Shown here: positions 53,692 to 62,101 of the stretch, one piece after another
Layout: every line of letters begins with the position of its first letter
Numbering within the stretch: the first letter of the stretch is position 1
NCBI RefSeq assembly: GCF_031951985.1
Contig: NZ_JAVLVU010000001.1
Coordinates: 1,798,001-1,862,000, forward strand
DNA: 64,000 nucleotides
Direction: 5' to 3'
Source of the DNA: Mucilaginibacter terrae
GTDB lineage: Bacteria; Bacteroidota; Bacteroidia; Sphingobacteriales; Sphingobacteriaceae
Made by a program: the position numbers and the translations under genes
Notes under the pieces: model-generated
What the model was told of the DNA's origin: nothing
Database searches by the model: none
Seen by the model: the letters and a program-made list of their open reading frames with translations, nothing else

Positions 53692-54693
53692 ATGAAGAAA
53701 AAGAGTTTCAGATGGTCTGACGAGAGCGAACCGCACAAACACAGGACAAAGGCCATTATTAAAGAACACCCCGAGTTACGTACCTTAATAGGCCGTAACC
53801 CGTATACTTTCTTAGTGATCACGCTTTGCGTTGGGATACAAATAGCCGGGGCTTATTTATTAAAAGATGCAGCCTGGTACTGGATTGCGCTGGCCGCATA
53901 TGGCGTAGGTGCTTTTGCCTGCCATACCTTGTTTGTTTGTATACACGAGTGTGCACACAATCTTATTTTTAAAAACAAAACCGCAAATACCTGGGCCGGT
54001 ATTTTTGCCAACTTGCCTACCTTGTTGCCAAGTTCGGTATCATTTCAAAAATATCATTTAAAGCATCACTCATACCAAGGTGTTGAAGCTTTAGATGCCG
54101 ATATGCCTTTCCGTTGGGAAGCTAAATTAATTAACAATTCAACCTTTGGTAAAGCCATCTGGCTATTGTTTTATCCTATCTTCCAGGCACTACGCCCTTT
54201 CCGTTTAAAAGAAATTAATTTGGTTGATGGCTGGACCGCCGTTAACTGGGTTGTACAATTATCATTTACAGCCGCAATAGCCTACTTTTTTGGTTGGAGT
54301 GCCGTATTATACCTGGTATTGAGCTTCTTTTTCTCAGTAGGCTTGCATCCATTGGGCGCACGTTGGGTACAGGAGCATTTCTTAACTCATGGCGAGCAGG
54401 AAACCAAAAGCTATTATGGCCGCTTAAATTTTCCTAATCTTAACGTAGGTTTTCATAATGAGCATCATGATTTTCCATCAGTGCCATGGAATAACCTGCC
54501 TAAAGTTAAAGCTTTAGCGGGCAGGCACTATGATGATTTGGGACATCATACTTCTTACACCCGTTTGTTGTTCGAGTTTTTATTCGATCGCGAACTGTCG
54601 GTTTTTTCGCGTACGGCACGTTCAAACCGTGGCGGTAAAATAGGTACGCCTAAAGCCAAAAGCATTGATGATGCCGAAGCTGTTGTAGCTTAA
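53692..54693 (+). CDS. Sphingolipid delta-4 desaturase (DEGS1)-like membrane desaturase
   Basis: A 333-residue membrane di-iron desaturase. The three histidine boxes are H-E-C-A-H (85-89), H-L-K-H-H (122-126) and H-N-E-H-H (255-259). Before them is an E-P-H-K-H-R-T-K-A-I-I-K-E-H-P-E segment (13-28), the Lipid_DES N-terminal motif of eukaryotic dihydroceramide delta-4 desaturases. S-F-Q-K-Y-H, G-L-H-P-L, S-Y-Y-G-x-L-N and N-V-G-F-H-N-E-H-H-D-F-P also match DEGS1. It would insert the 4,5-trans double bond into a sphingoid base. The substrate is predicted by family, not shown. A terminator follows. No electron donor gene is adjacent. Confidence 0.85.
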   Translation: MKKKSFRWSDESEPHKHRTKAIIKEHPELRTLIGRNPYTFLVITLCVGIQIAGAYLLKDAAWYWIALAAYGVGAFACHTLFVCIHECAHNLIFKNKTANTWAGIFANLPTLLPSSVSFQKYHLKHHSYQGVEALDADMPFRWEAKLINNSTFGKAIWLLFYPIFQALRPFRLKEINLVDGWTAVNWVVQLSFTAAIAYFFGWSAVLYLVLSFFFSVGLHPLGARWVQEHFLTHGEQETKSYYGRLNFPNLNVGFHNEHHDFPSVPWNNLPKVKALAGRHYDDLGHHTSYTRLLFEFLFDRELSVFSRTARSNRGGKIGTPKAKSIDDAEAVVA

Positions 54694-54713
54694 AATAATT
54701 TACTGAATATTAG

Positions 54714-54747
54714 AGCCCTGTATATATTGTATACAGGGCTTTTTTTT
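54714..54747 (+). terminator. Intrinsic terminator of the desaturase gene
   Basis: AGCCCTGTATA (54714-54724) with TATACAGGGCT (54730-54740), a 5-nt loop and T8. Confidence 0.9.
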
Positions 54748-54814
54748 GTTTTTTAAACATTTATATCACAACACAAGGGAATAAGGATTGTTATAAACCC
54801 AAATCTATTCACTT

Positions 54815-55495
54815 ATGAAACTTTACATTCCGCTACTTGTAATCGGCCTGCTCCTATTTTCATCATGCTACCACGAACCAAAAATTATTGGCGATGGCCC
54901 CTTAAAGCTTGATGACATTAGTTTTAACTTTAGTGTAGTAAGATTTTACGACGATAAAGACCTTTTTAACTGCAAAAAACAATTATGCCTAACATTAGAT
55001 ACAGTTACCAAAGATGATGAATGGTACAACCCTAAACCTGCAGGATTATATTACAGCCAGGCCACTTACTCAAACGACAGAATATTAGCCAAATTTGAGG
55101 GCTCCGAGTTTTATGGACTAAATATGGTAAGCACTTTGGATCATAAGTTGATAGCCATTGCCGCTGTTATAGCCAAGATTAATATTGATGAAAGCAAGGC
55201 CTTTATAGATAAAACAACCAAAAAATACGGCCGTTTTGAAGAACGTAAAGCTGATTTTATGGGTATAAATTATCCGGTTTATACCTGGAAACTTAAAGAC
55301 CGTATTTTACAATACAGCCCTGTTTTGGATAATGAACAAAATGCACTTAAGATAGAAAAAGACATGAACACCGGCACCATAAAAGAGGGCAAAAAGAACC
55401 CTCATTACAAGGGATACTTTTACATAATTAAAAGCGGATACACCGACTTTGTTAAGTACAATGTATCCTCGGGCGATTTTGTAATATTTGATTAG
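54815..55495 (+). CDS. Hypothetical lipoprotein
   Basis: A 226-residue protein with a lipoprotein signal (L-L-L-F-S-S-C, C18) and a hydrophilic body rich in Lys, Asp, Tyr and Phe. No catalytic motif or repeat is visible. It contains C-K-K-Q-L-C, a possible disulfide. It lies between the desaturase terminator and a convergent DsbA-like gene. Family unrecognised; its function cannot be proposed. Confidence 0.7.
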   Translation: MKLYIPLLVIGLLLFSSCYHEPKIIGDGPLKLDDISFNFSVVRFYDDKDLFNCKKQLCLTLDTVTKDDEWYNPKPAGLYYSQATYSNDRILAKFEGSEFYGLNMVSTLDHKLIAIAAVIAKINIDESKAFIDKTTKKYGRFEERKADFMGINYPVYTWKLKDRILQYSPVLDNEQNALKIEKDMNTGTIKEGKKNPHYKGYFYIIKSGYTDFVKYNVSSGDFVIFD

Positions 55496-55516
55496 TATTG
55501 CACTAACAACAGTTTT

Positions 55517-56218
55517 TTAACAATCTCCATCCACTTCACAGCTTGGACCTTCGGTAATATTAAGTCCGGATGATTGCTGCTGACTGTATTCGGCGTAAGC
55601 GCTAACCAGCGTGTTTAAAAATACCTCGGTAGCCTGTGCGCCTGATACTGCGTAATGGTTGTTCATCACAAAAAACGGAACCCCTCGTATGCCCAGTTGT
55701 TCGGCTTCGTAAATATCATGATGTACCTGCTCGGCATAAGTGTTACTGTTTAGCACTTCGCGGGTTTCAGTTGCATCAAGTCCTGTGGCCTCGCCTAAAG
55801 CAATCAGCGTATCAATATCATCAATATTCTGTCCATTGGTAAAATAAGCCTGAAATAGTTGCTCTTCAGCAGCATCGCCCTTACCATATTTTTTGGCGAG
55901 GTGAGTAAAGCGGTGTGCGTTAAAGCTATTGGCTACCACGGCATCATCAAAGTTATAGGTTAAACCAACTTGAGCAGCCATATCGGTTACCTGGCTATTT
56001 AGTTGCTTGGCATAATCTAAGGTCCAACCTTTAGCATCGGCCAAATACTGGTTTATGCTGATGCTGGTATCAGTTTTTAATTGCGGATTAAGCTGAAAGC
56101 TTTTCCATTCAATCTGCACTTTATCTTTATATTCAAATGCCGATAATGCTTCTTCGAACCTGCGCTTGCCTATATAGCAGAACGGACACATCACGTCCGA
56201 CCAAATTTGTATTTTCAT
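55517..56218 (-). CDS. DsbA family oxidoreductase (FrnE-like)
   Basis: A 233-residue cytoplasmic thioredoxin-fold protein of the DsbA/FrnE group. The active site is M-C-P-F-C-Y-I-G-K-R-R-F (C11, C14), close to the start and without a signal peptide. Further blocks are E-W-K-S-F-Q-L-N-P, N-S-F-N-A-H-R, and G-V-R/G-I-R-G-V-P-F-F-V with the cis-proline. The end has a Cys pair, S-C-E-V-D-G-D-C. FrnE-like proteins act in thiol-disulfide exchange and stress resistance; a direct partner is not identifiable. Confidence 0.88.
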   Translation of the reverse strand: MKIQIWSDVMCPFCYIGKRRFEEALSAFEYKDKVQIEWKSFQLNPQLKTDTSISINQYLADAKGWTLDYAKQLNSQVTDMAAQVGLTYNFDDAVVANSFNAHRFTHLAKKYGKGDAAEEQLFQAYFTNGQNIDDIDTLIALGEATGLDATETREVLNSNTYAEQVHHDIYEAEQLGIRGVPFFVMNNHYAVSGAQATEVFLNTLVSAYAEYSQQQSSGLNITEGPSCEVDGDC

Positions 56219-56305
56219 GGTACGATAAACGTTTTTATCAAATGTAAGCGCAATACCATTTACTCAAACACTTGCCAAACAGGTATTACCTAAAAATGAC
56301 AGGGC

Positions 56306-57223
56306 TTAGTTTTTAGGTACGGGATAATGAAATATGGGTTGCTTTGTACCTTCGCTTACGGTGTAGTAACTGCGGCCATCTGAGGTAAAACCAATAGCCT
56401 CACCCAGTCTTTCCTGCTCGTAGGCAGGCTGCTGGGGTTTACGTTGCAGGGTTTCCCATATGGGTTCGTTACCATTGCGTTTCCAATAGTAAATGCGGCT
56501 GTAGCTTTTGAGCACTACTTGTTTGCCATCCTTTGATATATCACCACTAACGATCCATTTAAATGGCTGAAAGCCTCTGAAATGTATTTCGGCACGCTTG
56601 GTAAGCGTTACGGTATCATTATTATGAAATATGAGCGGCGCCGTATATACCCCAACCGATTTATGCCTCTTGGTTACAATATAAAACAACTTTTCTATGG
56701 GGTCTATCATTAGTGTTTCTGCATCATGAGGCCCATCCGGGTATTTTAGGTTAAGGGTATGCCTGAACGTATGAACTGTACTATCGCCGTTTGCAGGTAG
56801 TAATTTAGGCTCAGGAATACGGTATATGTTTATAAAGGGATAAGTTTCGCCATTATCACCAATATCGGCTATGTAAACATAACTTTGGATTGAATCGGGT
56901 CCGGGTCCTACGGCAATATCTTCACAATCACGAACACCATAACCGGGCGTTCCTTTTTTTACATAATTGAATATCCCTTTAAGCGTGCCATCTGGCTTTA
57001 TGGCAAAAAAACGACCGGAGTCGCCGCTATCATTATGTATGTAAAATATATTGGGGTAAACGGATGAAGCAGCAATACCCGATGTTTCGTTATTCAGCGG
57101 ACTCTTGAGCTTACCGGCTACATAGGCTTTGTCATCGCTTTTGTTTTGGGAATAAGCAGCCAGTTCGAGTACTAAAACAAGTACAAACCACACAATCCAC
57201 CGGCTACGTTTTATATTGAACAT
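56306..57223 (-). CDS. Exported beta-propeller-like protein of unknown function
   Basis: A 305-residue protein with an N-terminal hydrophobic signal segment (about 8-25). The body shows repeated blade-like strands: F-Y-I-H-N-D-S-G-D-S, D-C-E-D-I-A-V-G-P-G, Y-V-Y-I-A-D-I-G-D-N and D-A-E-T-L-M-I-D-P-x6-Y-I-V-T-K-R. The D-C-E-D-I-A then I-A-D-I-G-D-N pattern recurs in uncharacterised secreted propellers that may bind or hydrolyse phosphoesters or sugars. There is no assigned activity. Confidence 0.65.
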   Translation of the reverse strand: MFNIKRSRWIVWFVLVLVLELAAYSQNKSDDKAYVAGKLKSPLNNETSGIAASSVYPNIFYIHNDSGDSGRFFAIKPDGTLKGIFNYVKKGTPGYGVRDCEDIAVGPGPDSIQSYVYIADIGDNGETYPFINIYRIPEPKLLPANGDSTVHTFRHTLNLKYPDGPHDAETLMIDPIEKLFYIVTKRHKSVGVYTAPLIFHNNDTVTLTKRAEIHFRGFQPFKWIVSGDISKDGKQVVLKSYSRIYYWKRNGNEPIWETLQRKPQQPAYEQERLGEAIGFTSDGRSYYTVSEGTKQPIFHYPVPKN

Positions 57224-57322
57224 GATATTTTAATGCTAAAGTAATGGAATAAATATTAATCACTCATTCCATTATGAATATTATTACCACCATTACAACA
57301 AACACGCCAAATACTTATCACA

Positions 57323-57354
57323 TTACTAAATTTAATTAAATTTTAATTTAGTAA
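57323..57354. promoter_or_regulatory. A/T-rich dyad upstream of the propeller gene
   Basis: Perfect 10-bp inverted repeat TTACTAAATT (57323-57332) and AATTTAGTAA (57345-57354) with a 12-nt A/T centre. It lies in the 202-bp gap between the propeller gene start (minus) and the frameshifted small gene (plus). It may be an operator or a chance result of A/T richness. Confidence 0.3.
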
Positions 57355-57425
57355 ATTGTGCAGAACCAGTGGCTTAATTACTTGTTATATAATAAGTTCT
57401 ATACACCATTTAAATAACATAAATT

Positions 57426-57628
57426 ATGGAAACGCCCGTAAAACACTATAAGTTTATAAACAGTCGTACCGACAATGTTATTTATTACTACTCGCTGGAT
57501 AGTAGTTTAGTAGTTTAAGCACCGATGAACGTAAGCAGAAACTTGAGGCCGTAAAAGCCCAGGTAGCTACCAACAATGGTGTATTTTTAGATACTGTGTA
57601 CTGGGAAGAAGTAAAAGACGAAGATTAA
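57426..57628 (+). pseudogene. Small gene broken by an 8-bp tandem duplication
   Basis: From ATG 57426 the frame reads M-E-T-P-V-K-H-Y-K-F-I-N-S-R-T-D-N-V and then Y-Y-Y-S-L-D-S-S-L-V-V-stop. AGTAGTTT occurs twice in a row (57501-57508, 57509-57516). Removing one copy restores one frame of 64 residues continuing S-S-L-S-T-D-E-R-K-Q-K-L-E-A and ending Y-W-E-E-V-K-D-E-D, stop at 57626-57628. The continuous coding character on both sides shows that one gene was split. No family is recognised. A phase-variable switch is possible but unproven. Confidence 0.8.
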
Positions 57629-57707
57629 GCCATTCGCCCGCAGCAGCTTCATTGGTAATGTATTTAGATAGTGTTGCAGATTTAAATGCTTGCACCTATT
57701 TTGCGGA

Positions 57708-58802
57708 ATGTTTAAGCCGCGTACTCAAAAAGCGTTCAACCTACAGCAGTATTTATTGTGTATAGCAGCACTTACATTATTACTAATTGCTTTATTTACA
57801 GCAGGCAACTTTCCCGGTATTATTGAACGCTATTATACTAATGGCGTGTACATACCCGTAAGTGCCATACTCCATTTTTTGTTGGGATGGTTGCCCTTTA
57901 GCCTGGGCGATGTTTTTTACACGATCATCATCCTGCTTTTTATTTACAGCCTTTATAGGTTCATCATCAACCTGTTTCAAAAGCAATTCAGGTTAATTGG
58001 AATAGGGGCATTACGGTTTATTATAAGTTTACAGCTTTTTATAGCTACCTTTTACCTTTTATGGGGAATGAATTACTCCCGACCACCCGCTGCGCAAATA
58101 TTGAACCTTCAGGATAGCACTTATACCCTTAGCGAGTTAAAAAGTGTAACTTCGATGCTAATTGATAGCGTTAATGCGCGGCGTGCAGCACTCCAACATA
58201 CCGATACTTTGAAAAGTAACGAGGCCATTTATCAAACATCGGTACGGGCTATTAAAAGTGCTGGCAACACCAACCCGGCCTTGAAAAGCTACTTTCCTGA
58301 AGCAAAATCATCATTGTTTACACCGGTTATTAACTACCTGAACACGGCAGGCTATTTTAACCCCTTCACAGGCGAAACGCAGGTTAACTACAGCATGCCG
58401 TTATTAAACAAACCCATAACTGCTTGCCATGAAATGGCACATCAAATGGGTTTTGCACGCGAAGATGAAGCTAATTTTATAGGTTTTATGGCGGGAAAGG
58501 AATCACCCGACAGGCTGCTGAGATATTCAGCTTATTACATGGCAATGGAAGAGTTTACACGCAACGTGTATCATCGCGATAGCATTTCGTTTAAACAACT
58601 TAAACTTCGCCTCTCCCCTGCTGTAAAGCAAGACCTAAAAACCGACCAAGCCTACTGGATGCGCTATCAAAATCAACTTAGTTATGTAAGCAGCCTGTTT
58701 TACGATAATTTTTTGAAAGCCAATAACCAACCCCAGGGACTGCGCACGTATAATCGTATGATTATTTTAACAATGGCGTATTATAAGAAGGTTCATAGAT
58801 GA
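57708..58802 (+). CDS. DUF3810 family membrane protein with HExxH motif
   Basis: A 364-residue protein with three N-terminal transmembrane helices (about 14-32, 47-66, 70-90), a fourth near 103-120, and a C-terminal domain holding A-C-H-E-M-A-H-Q-M-G-F (H241, E242, H245), a zinc-metalloprotease signature. It matches DUF3810, a Bacteroidota family predicted to be a membrane-bound peptidase. A third zinc ligand may be E254 or E256 in A-R-E-D-E-A-N. The start at 57708 has a TATTTTGC element before it. The substrate is unknown. Confidence 0.85.
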   Translation: MFKPRTQKAFNLQQYLLCIAALTLLLIALFTAGNFPGIIERYYTNGVYIPVSAILHFLLGWLPFSLGDVFYTIIILLFIYSLYRFIINLFQKQFRLIGIGALRFIISLQLFIATFYLLWGMNYSRPPAAQILNLQDSTYTLSELKSVTSMLIDSVNARRAALQHTDTLKSNEAIYQTSVRAIKSAGNTNPALKSYFPEAKSSLFTPVINYLNTAGYFNPFTGETQVNYSMPLLNKPITACHEMAHQMGFAREDEANFIGFMAGKESPDRLLRYSAYYMAMEEFTRNVYHRDSISFKQLKLRLSPAVKQDLKTDQAYWMRYQNQLSYVSSLFYDNFLKANNQPQGLRTYNRMIILTMAYYKKVHR

Positions 58803-58869
58803 TTGTTGGGTTCATAGTAGCTGCACTTTTAAGTTCACTGAGCTAAAACCATTACCACAAAACTTCCGG

Positions 58870-58898
58870 CCATGAACTATCATCCATAAACCATGAAC
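58870..58898. repeat. CATGAACTATCATCCATAAACC word repeat
   Basis: CCATGAACTATCATCCATAA then ACCATGAAC, differing at one position from 39214-39241. It lies in the gap between the DUF3810 gene and the convergent DUF47 gene. Confidence 0.7.
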
Positions 58899-58906
58899 AA
58901 GAAGAA

Positions 58907-59551
58907 TTAACTATTCTTAATTAAAATACTTTCCACTACAAAGGCCACGTCTTCAAATTTGTCGGTAGTACGTTCAAGGGCACCTAAAATTTCGCTGTGC
59001 TTAATAAGGTTTATCGAATCGGTTTCGTTAGCATTGAGTTGTGCAAAGGCCCGGTCATAAACCTTATCGGCCTCATGCTCCAGTTGCTTAATTTCGGCGC
59101 AAATGTGCGATATGGTTTCACTGTCGCTTATGTTATTGAGTGCCCTTACCAAGGTTTCCATTTGCATACTTGAATCCAGCACAATGCGGCAAAGCTCAAG
59201 CATGGGTGGCGTAATGGCATCTATAGAATACAGGTTAATACGGCGTGCCGAAGCATCTACATAATCAGATGCTGCACTAATAGCCGACGCCAGCGCATAC
59301 ATATCATTACGCTCAAAGGGTGATACGAGCGCCTTGCCTGATGTAGCATACACCTGGCGCTTAATTTCGGCCGACGCAGTTTTTAAGCGGCTTATTTGCG
59401 CAAATTCTGTTTTTTGTTCGGGTATCCATTCGCCGCTAACGGCTTCAAACAATAATTTAGCCATGGCTGTACAGTTTGAGGCTGCCCGGTTAAACAAACC
59501 AAAAAACATTTTATCGTTATCTGGCAAAAAGCGGCTTAAAATAGAACTCAT
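58907..59551 (-). CDS. DUF47 (PhoU-like) protein
   Basis: A 214-residue all-helical protein of the DUF47/PhoU-like family, with F-L-P-D-N-D-K-M-F-F-G-L-F-N at the N-terminus and two helical bundles; D-Y-V-D-A-S-A-R-R-I and H-S-E-I-L-G-A-L-E-R-T-T-D-K-F-E-D-V-A are the conserved metal-binding helices. These proteins are usually encoded beside Pit-type phosphate transporters and are thought to regulate them. No transporter gene adjoins it here, so its partner must lie elsewhere. Confidence 0.87.
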   Translation of the reverse strand: MSSILSRFLPDNDKMFFGLFNRAASNCTAMAKLLFEAVSGEWIPEQKTEFAQISRLKTASAEIKRQVYATSGKALVSPFERNDMYALASAISAASDYVDASARRINLYSIDAITPPMLELCRIVLDSSMQMETLVRALNNISDSETISHICAEIKQLEHEADKVYDRAFAQLNANETDSINLIKHSEILGALERTTDKFEDVAFVVESILIKNS

Positions 59552-59703
59552 GACTATTATTACGGTTATAAATGATAGGATGCAATATACACCTAACTTT
59601 AATAAAATTTAATAATGTGCATAATTTTCATCTTAACACACCTTTGCATCGTTAACAAAATGTTAATATAAGATTACAAAAAGGTTAAGTTACCTTTGCC
59701 ATC

Positions 59704-59946
59704 ATGTCAAAAGACAGCCTCCCTACTTACGCTATTGTCGAACTGTTAATCCGTCTCGAAGAAATAAATCCATTAATTGGCAGCTATAAAGACCATGTAC
59801 CGCACGAATATGGCGTAATGGTAAAAACCACCAACGGGCATATCAATTTTTCGCGCCAGTTAGTTATACAGCAATTTAATAATCCCGGCCTTATCAACAA
59901 AACAGAGCTTGAAACTGTAGCCCAGCTCTTTAAATATTCGACCTGA
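59704..59946 (+). CDS. Small conserved-looking protein
   Basis: An 80-residue soluble protein: M-S-K-D-S-L-P-T-Y-A-I-V-E-L-L, then L-E-E-I-N-P-L-I-G-S-Y and T-V-A-Q-L-F-K-Y-S-T. TACCTTTG at 59691-59698 is a promoter element five bases before the ATG, and the gene has a clear stop before the convergent SDR gene. No family is recognised. The promoter and uniform composition make it likely to be real. Confidence 0.65.
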   Translation: MSKDSLPTYAIVELLIRLEEINPLIGSYKDHVPHEYGVMVKTTNGHINFSRQLVIQQFNNPGLINKTELETVAQLFKYST

Positions 59947-59951
59947 TACTT

Positions 59952-60935
59952 CTATTTTAATTTTTTAAGCACGTACAATGCTCCGGCAATAATACCGGCC
60001 GCTCCTGCATACTTGCCTAACTTTTTGCCGCTTACTTTTTTTGAAGTGTAACCGCCCGATATTTGGTTATGCTCGCGTGTAGGTTCAAAAATACTACCGT
60101 TGGTTACCGGAGCGGGTTCTGCCTTTTTTAAATACAGCTGCATAAATTTGGCCGATGTAAAGCGGGTAAGTTTAGGAGCAATCCACTGGCTGAAGCGCGC
60201 AAAATAAGCCGCACTGCCCAACATAACCGAGTCTTTAGGATTTTGAGCTAAATCTACTACTGTATTAGCCACCTTATAAGTAGGCACTACAGGTGGGGCC
60301 GGTTTTAAAACCTTGCCAGTGTAATTAGCTGCATGGCTTGGTCCGGGCGTATCAACAAAGCCGGGGTAAACATCGCAAATATGTATACCCGGATAATCAT
60401 GCAGTTCGGCACGCAAAGCATCAGAGTAACCTCTCAAGCCAAACTTACTTGCCGTGTATGATACAGAGTAAGGGAAAGCCACAAAGCCCCCAACCGAATT
60501 AAGATTAATAATAATTCCCTGTTTTTGCTTCCTGAAATGCGTCATGGCGGCATGAGCGCCATTTATGTAACCCAACAGGTTGGTTTTAATAACCTGGTTG
60601 TGCACCTCAATAGGTATGGTGGTAAATTCACCCAACGCACCAATACCGGCCACATTTACCCATACGTCCAAACTTCCTCCAAACAGGCTGGCATCATTGG
60701 CCAAACGCACCATAGCTTCAGGATGGGTAACATCGGTAATTACAGCTATGGCTTTACCGCCCAGGCGGTCGCAAAGGTCAACCATCTCATCGAGCACATC
60801 TTTTTGCCGGGCGGCTAATACCAGCTTGGCACCATGGCGGGCAAATTCAAGTGCAGTTGCACGGCCAATGCCGCTGGTAGCTCCGGTTATTACCACCGTT
60901 TTTTTATTTAAGGGCGATGATGTTGTTATGCTCAT
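59952..60935 (-). CDS. Short-chain dehydrogenase/reductase with C-terminal membrane tail
   Basis: A 327-residue classical SDR. The cofactor loop is T-G-A-T-S-G-I-G-R-A-T at 17-27; A-A-R-Q-K suggests NADP preference; catalytic Ser and Tyr/Lys lie in L-N-S-V-G-G and S-Y-T-A-S-K-F-G. After about residue 270 there is an extra tail ending in a hydrophobic helix A-G-A-A-G-I-I-A-G-A-L-Y-V, suggesting membrane tethering. The substrate is unknown; similar proteins act on lipids or ketones. It converges with the small gene upstream. Confidence 0.88.
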   Translation of the reverse strand: MSITTSSPLNKKTVVITGATSGIGRATALEFARHGAKLVLAARQKDVLDEMVDLCDRLGGKAIAVITDVTHPEAMVRLANDASLFGGSLDVWVNVAGIGALGEFTTIPIEVHNQVIKTNLLGYINGAHAAMTHFRKQKQGIIINLNSVGGFVAFPYSVSYTASKFGLRGYSDALRAELHDYPGIHICDVYPGFVDTPGPSHAANYTGKVLKPAPPVVPTYKVANTVVDLAQNPKDSVMLGSAAYFARFSQWIAPKLTRFTSAKFMQLYLKKAEPAPVTNGSIFEPTREHNQISGGYTSKKVSGKKLGKYAGAAGIIAGALYVLKKLK

Positions 60936-61075
60936 ACGTTTTTGGATAAATGCTTTAATTAAGAAAAACCGTTCGAAAGGTTAATAGTTTTGGATTTCAA
61001 GTGCATTTAGATGCGTAAGTGAAAATTAGAAAATTCACTAAAAGTAAATTTTTCTAATTTATAGGCACCTGTATA

Positions 61076-61930
61076 CTACTCATCCCAGTAGCCAAACTTA
61101 CCTGCATTATAATCATCATACGCTTGTTTGATCTCTTGCTGGGTATTCATTACAAACGGTCCGTGCGATACTACAGGTTCATTAAACGGCATAGCATGGC
61201 CCAGCAACAGCATGCTATCGGGTTTGGCTTGTATGGTAAGAGTGTCGCCGTTATGATCAAATTCGGCCAGATGTAAGGCGCGTACGGCAGTGCCGTTAAC
61301 AACTACCTCACCTGTAATTACGTAAAAGAAAATACTGTGCGCTTCGGGAATTTGTACATCCAGTTCGGCCCCTGGTTTAAAATGTATGGTACTCAGAAAT
61401 ATGCCTGTTTCTGATTCAAAGGCACCTTGTACATCCTTCCACTGGCCCGATATGAGGTTGGCTGTAACCGTACATTCATTTAATTGCAATACCGGTATTT
61501 CATCTTTTTGCTTACCAATGTAAAAGGGCTCGGCCATTTTGAGTTTGGCAGGCAGGTTTACCCATAACTGCAATATTTCGAGCGGACCACCCTCCTGCTT
61601 AAATTCATTTGATGATACTTCGGCATGTATTAGTCCGCGCCCGGCGCGCATCCATTGTATACCACCGGCTTTAATTACACTTTCGTGACCGCTACTGTCC
61701 TTATGGGCAATATCTCCCTCTATAATAAAGGTAACAGTTTCCATTCCTCTGTGCGGGTGAGGGCCAAACGGCAAGCCGCTATTATGTGCCGGGTAAACCT
61801 GCGGACCATGATGATTTAAAAACAAAAACGGATCGATATACTCAACCGATTGAGTGGGTAGTGCACGGTAGGTTACCAAATTAGCAATGGGCGCATATAC
61901 GGCCTGGTGTATTTTTTTAACGCTTCGCAT
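61076..61930 (-). CDS. Pirin family protein
   Basis: A 284-residue bicupin of the pirin family. The N-terminal cupin has the metal-ligand motif H-P-H-R-G-M-E-T-V-T and later H-A-E-V-S; the second half carries the pirin C-terminal cupin. Some bacterial pirins have quercetinase activity, others regulate metabolic enzymes, so a specific role is not assigned. Its upstream region is shared with the divergent TonB receptor gene (171 bp between starts). Confidence 0.88.
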   Translation of the reverse strand: MRSVKKIHQAVYAPIANLVTYRALPTQSVEYIDPFLFLNHHGPQVYPAHNSGLPFGPHPHRGMETVTFIIEGDIAHKDSSGHESVIKAGGIQWMRAGRGLIHAEVSSNEFKQEGGPLEILQLWVNLPAKLKMAEPFYIGKQKDEIPVLQLNECTVTANLISGQWKDVQGAFESETGIFLSTIHFKPGAELDVQIPEAHSIFFYVITGEVVVNGTAVRALHLAEFDHNGDTLTIQAKPDSMLLLGHAMPFNEPVVSHGPFVMNTQQEIKQAYDDYNAGKFGYWDE

Positions 61931-62101
61931 TTTATAAAAAGATGTATTTATGGGTAATGTTTTAATAAAACCCGATTGCTTTGCAATAAACTACCACAAT
62001 TATCATAATAAAAAAGCATATTCGCAGTTACTGACCTGTACACTTAACTTAATCGTTCACCACAAACAAATGTTGGCTTTGCGCTGCCTACCCCACAACG
62101 C

